Source of the DNA: Dactylorhiza incarnata
Taxonomy: Eukaryota > Streptophyta > Magnoliopsida > Asparagales > Orchidaceae
Direction of reading: 5' to 3'
Length of the DNA: 64,000 nucleotides
Assembly: GCA_033032865.1 (NCBI GenBank)
Contig: JAWHQI010000005.1
Coordinates: 12,486,001 to 12,550,000 of the forward strand
Below the pieces are notes generated by a model. It ran no database searches. It saw nothing but the letters and a program-made list of their open reading frames with translations, and was not told the origin of the DNA. The position numbers and the translations under genes are program-made. Shown piece after piece: positions 22,789 to 34,063 of the stretch. The stretch's first letter is position 1. Every line of letters starts with the position of its first letter.

Positions 22789-25700
22789 TGTAAGGCCCCA
22801 TTTTTTTTCTAGAAAACTGGGTCTTATGCCAGAACCGCCGCTTTGCGGTAACACCAACACTCGGGAAGGCCGCCACTACAAAACGTTGATCATGCCGGCC
22901 ATATCAATCACAGAAGAAGAATAGTATATTTGAACATATAAAAACTCAAGTCCACTTCGCATGCTAAATATAGATCATAATAATAGTGCACAAGATAATA
23001 ACTGACATAACAGAGTAATAATAAGAAGGGATCATGCCCAGTACATCAAATTCTTACTACAAGGTCACTCGGGGAAGCAAATCTACTAGTAAACACTCAC
23101 GAATTCTGAGTCTGGTGCTCCTGTGCTAGACTGGCCCACCTCCATCTGCATCGGCCGCTAGTGGTGATGCGTCTCCTCGGTCACCTAAAATGATATGGTC
23201 CATCGACCGATAGTCAAAATGACTAAGCCTTGTTTCCCACGACCCATCCCCCAGTTGCTCCTAGGCACCGCATGGGAGGATGAAGCGGAGGACAGCAATG
23301 GGTATAAAACAAAGCAGATGACATGCCTTATCTACAAGAGTATCTATTACTACACAGGTGTATATATATAGAGCAGTAAGTAAAGCATGGTAAGGAGCAT
23401 GTAAAGAACAGTAAGTAAAGACAAGTATACAATAGAAAAATAACCATTGATTTATTAGAATGCCCATACAAACCTATAGACCAAGGAGTCGTTTAGCAGG
23501 GCCTATCGTATAAAAAGTCCCATACCGATTTATACGATAGGGGTAGGGTTAAAATGCAATGCTTATGCCATGACATGCAGAGTTATGCAGTTTAATGCTA
23601 TGTTCACACAAGTGCAACTCACAGACTTTCACTCTATGCGCACATACCTTTAGTTCCACCTTTTTGGAGCTAGCAACACTCCCAGGATACTCCCGTAGTG
23701 GCAGACGGAAGCGGTGGGTTGGGCTTCGCCCACCTCTAGGTTAGTATTCGCACTACCTAACCTAGACCTATCATACGCCTTAACGCGAAGAACACACCGC
23801 GGTGCGCCTGCATACTCTTACTGGCCGGTCCACCAGACTTTTCTTGGCCATGTGATAACCACACTTGCCGAGTCAAAGTATCATCATCGGTGAAAATGAC
23901 CGTCCAATACTATAGACCCACCACCTTTATGCACATTCAATATGCTTACTAGATATAACTCTGAGCCATAGGCTCCCTGGGCTAACCCGCCTGTCACCAT
24001 AACCTTCTGAGCCAACAGCTCACCGGACTAACCTGTCTATACCTACAACCACCGAGCCAACTGCTCGTAAGACCAAACTAACTAACTACCTGTAGCAACG
24101 AGATGTGAGTGAGTGTATTATTAAGTTAGTCTTGCATAAAAAAATAATCCTACACTTTGGTGTTAATCTTGGACTTCCCGAGGTCTACCCTATGAGTGGA
24201 TCACAACGGAACTAGGAAGTGCAATGGGATGATAGCCCACACCGGCCTTTCCAAGACACTTATTATTAATATAGATTTCTACCGTTGTCCTGACCACCCT
24301 TATTAATGTTTACTCTTACTAATATTAAGTGTGTTTTACCCCACTCCAAGGGAAGGATGATCTTTCATCGATCCCAAGCACACTCTTGCCTCATAGTAAA
24401 CCAGACATCTTACTCCTACTTTCTTTTGGTGATCCCTCCTAAACCCAATCAGTCTGGGTGCACCAACTTCCATAACTCCCCATGTAAGACCTACAAATTT
24501 ACCTTATTCAGCCCTTTCACTATACGTAGACCACTTGAACTTTTCGATGGATAAAAAGAGAAAGACTCCAAATGCTCATCCAAATGACTCAAGATAATTA
24601 TGAGGGTGTGTAATGACATTTTGAGGTTATCACCAGAAATTCATAATTTTCCTAATTTATTTGGCATTTATTATAATTCCTCAAAATAAGGGAACCTATG
24701 ATTTTGAACACCAAGTATGGTTTTCTGATAAACTATGGCCTTGATAAAATTTGTACAACAATATATCATCAAAATAACAACCACATATGAAATTCATAAT
24801 TTTCCAGAAAGGTCTTAACCTTCAATAAAAATATTGACTAATTTATCAAAATCAAGGGTTAACAAAGAAAGTACCAAAAATACTCATTCCAAAATTACAG
24901 GAAAATACCAGGTGTCTAGAGTAATCAGAAAAGCTCACTGATTGAGTTTCATAATTTTCCATAGTCATTTGATCTTATAAATTCTTTATTTGATTAATTA
25001 GAGCCTAGGGCACTTTGTGAAGAGAATCATGTATAAGTTCTTCCAAAAATTATATTAAAATTAATAGATCATACACTTGCCCTTAAAAGTCCTCTGACAA
25101 AGTTTCATGATTTTCCAGTGGGTATTAAATCTATAATTAATTTTCTTACAACTAGGGCAAATATTGGGGTTATGAATGAAGTACTATATATATCAATCCA
25201 AAATTCATAACAAAACTATCAGATAAAAATATCATCATTATAAACTTACTGACTAAATTTCATAAGCATCCATGGTTATATGATTATGTAAATTATTAAT
25301 TAAAGAAAGTGCCCTAATTGGTTCTTAATTAATTCAAAGGGTATAGATGTCCCTAAAAATTCCAGATAAATTATCCAGGGCATAATACCTCCCTATGAAC
25401 CTCTCTACCAAGTTTCAAGTCAATCCGATGAACTAAGACCCTATATCCTTTAATAGGTTCAATAAACAACCCTAAGGTTTGAACTAGGGTTCTAGGGCAC
25501 ATCCCCCCAAAATCACCCCAACCCACTTGTGGGGTTGTTTTGTTTGATACTAAATCAGTGGCCAAAGTATCTTCACCTTTGGATGGGGTTTGACCACACA
25601 ACCCATCTAGTGCACATTGATCTAATTTTTCCTTAGTTTGACCAACATTGGGTTATTCAATTAGTCAACCAAAGCAAACCCAAATGGGATGAAATTTTTA

Positions 25701-27052
25701 CCAGAGTCATGTCATGACCCTAAGTACCACCCACCAAAATTTGGTAGGGTTTGGATGTCATTAAGCCCTATAATTAATTAATACATGAATTATTAAATGT
25801 TTACAAAAACTTTAGGAAAAGATCCTCCAAAAATTCTCATTTCTGGATATGTTGAGTGTGTGGGTATAGGTAGGCTATGTTTCAATATTCAGGGTATTTG
25901 GGCGGCTGGATTGATGGGGGTACTCAAATCCATCTATGGTCAACCCAATGTATAGGTTGCACCATTTTGAGTGTTGTGGTCAGACCACTGATCCAAATGA
26001 TGTGAAATTAGTTTTACATTAAACTAGACCTCAGGGGTTACAAGTTGGATGTTGAAAATTTTTTTAGTAGAGGTCCCTAAGTATTTATATTAATTATTTC
26101 TATCTGCAGCATAATGTGTGACAAAATATGCATTTACATAATAATTAATATTAAATGATCCTGCACAGATCTTGGCGCAAGATGAGCCGCTCCCGATCAT
26201 CTTCAACCTTTAGCCTACGAATGAGATTGCCTGTGCATGGGTGAACTTCAACCCCATTTTCCCGGCCACCTGAGCGCCGCCCCGGCCGGCCAATGCCACC
26301 ACCTCCGTTGAGGTGGTGGCCAGCGATTAGGGGTGGTTGGCCGACCGGAGGTGGTCAGAGCAGGGCTTTGTGATAGGAATTCAAAGCTCCAAAACCGAGC
26401 TTTCGGCCTACTCGATTGGGGGACTTTTGGCCTCGAATCTTCCAGCCATTAAAGGTAGAACTATCCACAGAGAGAGAGGAGGAGGGGAGGACCTGAATTT
26501 GGTCAGATCGCCTTGTCGCTCTCTAGTTCACCATGGGAGATCTGGGAGCTTTTGGAGCAATGCCTATCCGAGCCTCCAATGCACAATCCTTTCTGGAAGA
26601 AGTGGGGTTTCTCTTCTCTTGAACCAGGGAACGTGATAAAGGCTCGGATTGGAGGCAAGAGGGGGGTTACACTCGGTGGCCATTAATGACCATTGATGGG
26701 GATTTTTTACCAATCCCTATTCTCACAAAATTCTACTCCCACAGGCTTGGAAACATCAAAATTCTTCCTGTAACTGAATGAGAAGGTGAATGCCCATCAA
26801 TTGGGGGAGGATTGATGGGTCAATTGCATTCAATCACCATGAATGTTCTTTCTCTCTCTCAAATTTGGGGAAAACCTCCACATTCTCTATTCTAGTCACC
26901 ATTTACTAATATTCAGTGGAAAATTATGTAATTCTCAACCCCATGGGCTAGTGGGCCACCTCAATTGGGCCTAACCCAAGTGGATTGGGCTTGATTAGGT
27001 CAAGTTAGGGTAATTTAACCTAAAATAGGGTTGAGTTGACTTTGGTCAATTT
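22789..27052 (-). mobile_element. Chromovirus-family LTR D (solo or 3' LTR), truncated
   Basis: Its minus-strand end GGGGCCTTACA lies at 22789, where it interrupts LTR A. The reverse complement follows the LTR layout of 27053-50984, including the block near 22820-22910 that matches 50870-50960. It stops at 27052, about 570 bases short of the LTR start, where the plus-strand element opens. The missing part probably lies beyond the right edge of the window. No primer-binding site or interior is present, and no coding region is seen in these 4.26 kb. Confidence 0.78.
26296..26319 (-). repeat. Conserved LTR hairpin, copy D
   Basis: Perfect 10-base stem CCACCACCTC / GAGGTGGTGG with loop CGTT on the plus strand (AACG on the element's strand). 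It occupies the same LTR position as the other three copies. Confidence 0.6.
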
Positions 27053-27289
27053 TGTAAAATCCCCCCAAACAACTAGACCCCTAGAGTATTTTTGTCATGA
27101 CTAGGGTATGACAAAACCCTAGGAAGATTGAAGAGACCACTTGGCTTTAGCTAAGAAGAAGGAAACCACAATGGTCTACAAATAGCAATTTCTATTTAAC
27201 AAGCCTAGGGTTGGGCTTTAGGGCCTCACCTTGACCCTTTGACCCCACCATTGCATACCTAACCATGTAAGGGTTCCCTTAGAGCACCA

Positions 27290-27700
27290 AGGACCCATTG
27301 GGGTCAACCAAAGAGGCCAAGTTGACCAAAGTCAACATTAACCCTAAATTGGCCAAAGTAGGCTAATTAGGGTCAATTGGCTTTCACCATGCCAAATTGA
27401 CCTTGCCCCTACCCTTATAAGGATATTAGGACCCAATGAACCAAAAAGACCCATATGGGGCCACCAATTTGGCCAATTTGATCAAAGTCAACTCTAGCCC
27501 TATTTTGGTCAAATTGCCCTATTGTGGGTCAATTGGCCTCCACCATTCCAAATTGACCCTACCTAGACCTTCCTAACCCTTAAGAGAGACCAATGGGTCA
27601 CTACACACCATTGGGGTCAACCCAAATGGTCAAATTGACGAAAGTCAACTGCACACTAAATTTAGGTCAAAATGATCAATTTTGACCTTATCAAGCCCAA
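27290..27700 (+). promoter_or_regulatory. W-box-like (TTGACC/T) array in LTR B
   Basis: About fifteen TTGAC or GTCAA cores in 410 bases, several as inverted pairs such as GTTGACCAAAGTCAAC. (T)TGAC(C/T) is the WRKY-factor W-box, so stress-responsive control is conceivable; that is an inference. The same array occurs in the 3' LTR at about 60620-61000 and partly in LTR D at 27000-27050. Confidence 0.5.
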
Positions 27701-28371
27701 TCCACTTGGGCTAGACCCAATTGAGGTGGTCCACTAGCTAATCGGGTTGGGAGTTACGGATATTGACATTCAATTTCAAGAAATTTGGCCAGGAGAGAGA
27801 AACTCCTTTTTCCCCAAAAATGGAGAGGGAAAGAGAGGGGGTAATGACATTCATGTCCATGGGAGGCCAATTGATCTCCCAATTGATGGGGTTTCATCTC
27901 CCATGGCTGTTACAAGAAGGTTAGGAGTTTTTTCAGGACATATGGTGGCAGAATTGATGAGATTTCAGTTTTCCAAAGAGGTCTAATGGGCATGACCGAA
28001 ATTCCCTTTCTCAAATTCCCCTTATACAGCCCTCCCCACTCAAATCTAACTTCACCATTAGCTTCAAAAGGTGGATGGCAGTCAAAATAATATATTGGAT
28101 CGAATGTTTTGGTGGAGAATTGAGGGATCGGGTAAGCTCGACAGAGAGGGGAAAAGCCATGGCCGACAACCGCCGCCATCGTCGCCGGGCTCCAATCAAG
28201 GTCTGCTTCTCCTCCTCTCCCCTTGTGCTAGTATCCTAGATCAAATAGGAGAGACGTCGGGCTCAATTGAGCCCGATCCCATGCGAGATTTTTAAATTTT
28301 CCATGAAATAAATGAGGTGCAGGTTCGCCAAAATCGCCACCTCCGGCGGCCGTGCCGCCGCCTAGCAATAG

Positions 28372-28395
28372 CCACCACCTCAATGGAGGTGGTGG
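28372..28395 (+). repeat. Conserved LTR hairpin, copy B
   Basis: Perfect stem CCACCACCTC / GAGGTGGTGG with loop AATG. It sits just after a GC-rich CGGCCGTGCCGCCG stretch and before GGGAAAATGAGCATCA, the same context as in LTR C. Confidence 0.6.
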
Positions 28396-30714
28396 TGGCC
28401 GGCCAGGGAGGTGGTCGGATGGCCGGGAAAATGAGCATCATGGTGTTCCAGGACGGCTAAATTGCAGCCGTCGGCTCTGTAGAGAAGAGGCATGGATGTC
28501 GTTGAATTCGTGCACATCAGATCTTGATAATGATTATTATTATTATTCCATTTTCTGTATTATTACTGGCATTAGTTAGAAATAATTATAGAAAATACCT
28601 AGGACCCTCACCTGGAAGAGTGGTCAATACCAAAGTTGTAGCCCTTGGAGTCTACTTTAATTGAAAATTAATTTCTGACCAATAGGATCAGTGGTTTGAC
28701 CACATCACTCAAAATGGTGCAACATGTACAAAGGGTTGACCTGAGCTTGATTTGTGTGCCCCCATCAATCCAGCCATCCAAATGCTCTGAAATTTGGAAC
28801 ATAGTCTAATTATACTTATCCCCTAATCATATCCAAAAATGAGAATTTTGGATAAAAGTTTTCTAAAGTTTTTGTAAACATTTAATAATTCATATATAAA
28901 TTAATTTCAGGGACTAATGACATCCAAAACCCTCCAAATTTTGGTGGGTGTTCCTTAGGGTCATAAAATGACTGGTAAAAATTTCATTCCAATTGGGACT
29001 GATTTGTTTGGGTAACTAGTAAACCCAAGTTTGGTCAACTAGGCATATTTAAGTCAAAAGTGCTCTTGGTGGATTTAAGGGGTCAACCCTCATCCAAAAG
29101 TGATAAAACATTGGTCACTAGCTTAGAATCATATAAAACACACCCATGAGTGGTTTGGGGTGGATGTGCCATAGAATCGTAGTTGTAACCCTAGGGTTGC
29201 ACTTTGAGCCTTGTGAAGGACATAGGGTCATATGTCCTTGAATGGTTAAGGAACTTTGTAGATAAGTCCATAGAGTGTAAATATGCCCTAGGTAATTTTA
29301 TAAGAATTTTAGGAACACTTGTACCCTTTGAATTAGGTTATTGCCTTTTAGGGCACTTTATTATAAGAGAAATTTACATACTCAATTTATCTTGGATATT
29401 GATGAAAGTTTGGTAGTGCTCATATAGTCATGATATAAACCTCTGGTAATTTTGGTGCTATTTTTGAATTGATTTAATTAGTACTTCATTCACAAGTCAA
29501 CTATTTTGCCTTAAGATTATGATAAATAACTGAGAACCAAATATTCTCTGGAAAATTGTGAAACTTGGTGATATGATATTTTAGGGCATTAGAAAGCACT
29601 GTGAATTTTTGTATAATTATTGGAATTATTTATCAGTAGGTTGCTTCACAATGTTCCCTAGTTTGGATTTACTTGAAATATTTATTTATGTGACTAAATT
29701 GTTTTGATAAAATATGAAACTCTGTCAGTAAATTTTCTGATCATTATAAAGGTCTGGTAATTTTGCCATAATTTTTGGACAAGTATTTTTGGTGGTTCCT
29801 TCTTTAGTTTCTAATTATGGATAAATATTCAATATTATAATTATAAGCCAACACCTCATTGTAAAATTGTGATATTCCGTATTTACTGTTATTTTGACAT
29901 CATAGATTTTCCATAATTTTATGGGGGCCATATCATAAGAAGATCTTACACTTCATGATCAATTTCATACTTGGCCAATGTTGGAGAAATTATAATAAAT
30001 GGCAAATAATTAAGGAAAATATGATCCTCTGAATTTGGTCTTATAATATCATGATAGACTCCAAGTAATAATCTTGAGTCATGTGGATGAATATTTGGAG
30101 TACCTCCTCTCATACAACTCATATAGCTCATTTGGTCTGCGCATAGTAGAAACTGTAGACTTAACATAACTAGTAGCCCACTAGTGGGAATGGGAGGAAG
30201 TTGGTGTACCTGGTCTGGTTGAAGAGATTTGATGTCACCAAAAGGATTCTATATGTTGAGTGTGCCCGCTTGTTAAGGGGCAAGCTTGTGTTCGAGATTG
30301 ACGGTAAATCGCCTTTCCCCTAGAGAGTCATAAACCACCTAGGGTTAATTCAAGTGAAACGGTAAGAGGGATATACATATGGGTAGTTACCAATAACATT
30401 AACTGTCTTGAGAAAGGGAGCTTTGGGGTGTCATACCATCATAGCTCCCAGTACCGCTGCGAGCCCCTCACAGGGTAGACCTCGGGAAGTTTAAGATTAA
30501 CCCAAAATTATAGGAATAAGTTGATGTACAAGATTAACTTAATAATACACTCACCCATATTGGAGCTTGTGTTCCACATCTCTTAGTTTGAGAATAACAA
30601 ATCACACTATGTATTTGATCTTGCTTGTGTTTATAAGTGTGCAGGTACTATTGTTAAATAACCCTATGTACAGGATGCTGTTTGCCGAGGATTCTCTAGA
30701 AAGAGAGCTAACAC

Positions 30715-31275
30715 CCCGCGTTAGCTGTTAACGCCCTGCGTTAACTTCCATTGAGAAGGAAACCTCTGAGATGAAACCACTGAGAAGGAAGCTGCGTTCG
30801 ACGAATGGAACCTGCGTTCGACGAACGAGGAGCTCTGTTCGATGAAAATTCCTGCGCTCGATGAAGTTGCACTTGACAAGCTGCGTTCGACGAACGAGAA
30901 TCTGCGTTCGATGAATTTGAAGCTCCGTTCGACAAAAATTCCCGCGCTCGACGAATTTGCACTTGACAAGCTGCGTTCGACGAACAAAAATCTGCGTTCG
31001 ACGAATTTGAAGCTCCGTTCGATGAAAGTGTTTCCGTTCGACGAAATTGTTCCGTTCGACGAAAGTTTATTCTGTCACATTCCCGGTGGTTTGCACGATC
31101 CTGATGGTGGCGGTTTTTCCATTCGACGAAGGGTGCGTTCAACGAAGGCGAGTTCGACGAAATCAGTCCCGTTCGATGAAATTTTGTTCTGGCATACTCC
31201 CGTCTTTTTGCACAACTTCAGCAACTGCCAGACACGATGGTTAACGCTGGCGTTAACCCTAACGCCAGGCGTTAG
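30715..31275 (+). repeat. CpG palindrome array in the El1 LTR
   Basis: About fourteen near-copies of GTTCGACGAA (odd palindrome TTCG-A-CGAA) between 30790 and 31180. Flanking them are GCGTTAGC, GTTAACGCC and GGCGTTAAC words at 30715-30745 and 31240-31275. The array ends about ten bases before the TATA box and is repeated in the 3' LTR (39055-39595). The 3' copy also has AACCGCTGAGACGAA at 39097-39111. Confidence 0.85.
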
Positions 31276-31285
31276 CTCCCATGTC

Positions 31286-31293
31286 TATAAAAA
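31286..31293 (+). promoter_or_regulatory. TATA box of the El1 LTR
   Basis: TATAAAAA immediately follows the palindrome array. The equivalent site in the 3' LTR is near 39604-39611. Confidence 0.6.
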
Positions 31294-32077
31294 AGACCTG
31301 AGTTCGGTGTTCAAGATAGTTTTTCTGAAGCCTTCACTCCAATCTGTTGAGAGAGCATTTCATCCCCGAATTCAGAGAGAACTCCCAACACCACCATTGA
31401 GAAATAAGAGTGAGAAGGAGATTTGCAACGGTCAATTTGAAGAAGGACGCTCGCTTCAACTCCGATGATGATCAAAGCGTGTCTTCAACATCTTCTTCAG
31501 CACTCTTCAATATAGGGAGTCTTTTATTCTGATTTGTATCTTTATCTTTTCATTTACTTGTAACCGTAGTGAAATCGCCGCCTTGCGTGTGACGACTAGG
31601 TCCTTGTGCGGCTTAGGGGGTAATTCGTCGCCTTGTGCGTGGCGACTAGGTCAAGGGTAGATCTAGGGGGTGGCTAGAGTCCTTATCTGTGGATAGATAG
31701 GCTATAGCCAACCGATCCTTGGGAGAAGGACAGGTGAAGGAACAAAAAAGAGATCTTCAACTTGTCGCCTCAATTTCAAGCGTTACTAAAATATTATCCT
31801 TGTAATCATTTTGTGATATATAAAATTCTTTTTCAGTATATCTATTTTTCTGGATTTGTATTTCATTTGAAACTGTGTAAGTAAAATCTCTTTGTTTATT
31901 TCTGCCAAAATATTTTCTGGAGGGATAACGCCAGGCGTTAACTAGTCCACGCAAGGCGTTAATATCAGTGCTAAAAAGTTTTCTGTTTCTTTAAAATCTG
32001 TCAGTTTATCTTAAAAATAGTAAACCCCTTATTCACCCCCCCCCCCCCCCTCTAAGGGCGCCATCAAATCCAACACT

Positions 32078-32088
32078 TGGTATCAGAG
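32078..32088 (+). other. Primer-binding site of El1 (tRNA-iMet)
   Basis: TGGTATCAGAG, two bases after the LTR end, matches initiator tRNA-Met. The following bases (GGAGG) have drifted from the expected C. Confidence 0.82.
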
Positions 32089-32124
32089 GGAGGTTATTCC
32101 AAAACGGTCTTACAACCGGGAATA

Positions 32125-34063
32125 ATGGTGCATCACGATCATGCCTTTTTGGAGGGTCAAGGGATAAGTAGACCTCCACTATTTACTGGAACTGATTATA
32201 ATTATTGGAAAACTAGAATGCGTTGTTTTTTAACTGCTTAGATAATGACGTTTAGGGTATGGTTGAACAAAGTTATTCTCCACCAACATTTGTTGTTGGA
32301 GAAGTCACTATGGAAAAACCTAGAGATAGATGGGATGACAATGATAAGTTGAGATGTAAGAATAATGCTAAAGCAATGAATGCGTTATTTTGTGCTTTGG
32401 ATAGAACAGAATTTAATAGAACTTGTGCTTGCGAAACAGCTTATGATATTTGGAATCTTTTAGAAATTACTCATGAAGGCAGTTCGCAGGTGAAGGATTC
32501 AAAGCTCTTCCAACTTGAATCTGAGTATGAGAAATTCCGTATGGAGACAAATGAAGACGTGGATTCTATGTACACAAGGTTCACCAAAATTGTTAACGAC
32601 TCAAAAGTGCTTGGAAAGGTGTTCTCCAACGGCGACTTGGTGAGAAAAATTCTAAGGTCTCTCCCTCTGAAGTTCAATCCAAAGGTGACGGCTATCTCAG
32701 AGTCGCACGACTTGAAAAAGCTCCAAATTGAGAGCCTTATTGGGAATCTCAAGACCCATGAGGTTGAACTCAAAATTCAACAAGAAGAGTACAACTTGGA
32801 GCCAAAGAAGAAGAGCTTGGCCTTAAAGTCAAAGAAGGAGGCAAATGAAGATGATGATGAAGAGGACGAGGAGAGCCTTTTTGTGAAGAAATTCAAAAGG
32901 TTCATGAAAAATCCGGAAAGGAGAAACACCTTTCAGAAATATATCATCAAAAAGGGATCTTCATCAAAGAAAGAGAGAGGTAGCGACGAGGACAATGATG
33001 AATGACCACCACCGGAGTGCTACCATTGTAGAAAGACCGGACATATTCGGAGCAAGTGCCCAAAATATCTGAAAGAGCGTAAAGAAAAAGGGCACAAGGG
33101 AAATGAGAAGAAGAAGGTCCTAAAAGCGGCTACATGGGATGACTCCTCCTCCGAGGTTTCAAGTGGCTCATCCACTAGTGATGAAGAAGAGGCAAACATG
33201 TGCCTAATGGGAAAGAGTAACAAGATATCCGAAGATGAATGCAGTGTCCAAAGCGACACTGAGGTAACTTTCCCTAGTTTTTATGATGATTTATGTATTG
33301 AATATTTACAAACATGCAAATTTTTTGATAAAAGTGTAAAAGATATTGATCTTCTAAATTCTGAAAATAAACTTTTGATAAAAGAAAATAAAAAATTATC
33401 TAAACAATTGGGGAAAGAAAAGGTATCTTGCCAAGAGTGCAATCACTTATTGGGAAGAGTGAAAGAACTTGAAGAGGCTCTTTCTAAATCCCACTCCACT
33501 ATTGAACTTCTTACCAAGGAGAAGGGGGATTTGGAAAGAACTTTAAAAACCTCTCTTTCTCAAATAGAGGATGGGAAGAAGAGTTTTGCGAATCGGTGTG
33601 TTATGTTGGTAACGAAAAGCACCGCTCTCAAAGCCCGTATTCTTGATTTAAATTTGGCTATTAAAAAATTCGGAGTTGGACAAAGATCTCTGGACATGAT
33701 CTTGGCCAACCAATGCCATGGGAATGACAAATCAGGCCTTGGATATAGTTCTGGAAGCTATCGCCAGGCGTTAACTCCTAACGTCGGCGTTAGCCATAAT
33801 TCCAGAAAAATTAATTCTGGTAATAATGATTTTAAAAACTTAAATGTTACCTCATATTCTAGCAAGAGCTTACCCAAATCTTCAAAAAGGGTTCATCCCC
33901 TTTTATAGCGTGTGTCAAATGTCATTTATTTGGACACACCTCAAACTCTTGTAAGAAAAAGGGTCGCAGTACTATAAAGCAAATCTGGGTGCCTAAGGTT
34001 TCCACCTATTCTATGGGAGGAACCTCTTGGGTATCCGGATCTTTACTCTCATCTCCTTTTTAG
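32125..34063 (+). pseudogene. SIRE-like gag of El1 (broken)
   Basis: It starts at ATG 32125 with the conserved opening ISRPPLFTGTDYNYWKTRM. It then shifts frame and has a TAG in place of Trp before the long open piece 32259-33005. That piece carries the UBN2-type gag core (LFQLESEYEKFRMETNEDVDSM, VRKILRSLPLKFNPKVTAI). A TGA at 33003 separates it from the first zinc knuckle, CYHCRKTGHIRSKC. A 236-codon piece (33198-33908) rich in Glu, Lys and Leu is a likely coiled coil. After a further shift in a C/T run near 33895 comes a second knuckle, CVKCHLFGHTSNSC, then KQIWVPK. It ends at an in-frame TAG (34061-34063) directly before pol, at the same position as in El2. Confidence 0.85.

Larger units (their letters stand above)
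30558..32075 (+). repeat. 5' LTR of SIRE-like El1
   Basis: 1,518 bases. Upstream half: palindrome array (30715-31275). Then TATA box at 31286, leader sequence, inverted GCGTTAAC words at 31926-31963, a run of 15 C at 32036-32050, and the end ATCCAACA. Frames across 30741-31468 come from repeated TTCGACGAA words and are not genes. Confidence 0.88.

Noticed and set aside
22634..22924. 96-codon frame across 22789
   Set aside because: It crosses the junction of LTR A and LTR D, so it is a chance product of the insertion.
30741..31468. Frames of 130-208 codons on both strands with repeated SSN or RST peptides
   Set aside because: They read through the TTCGACGAA array in the El1 LTR and are mirrored in the 3' LTR (39148-39786).
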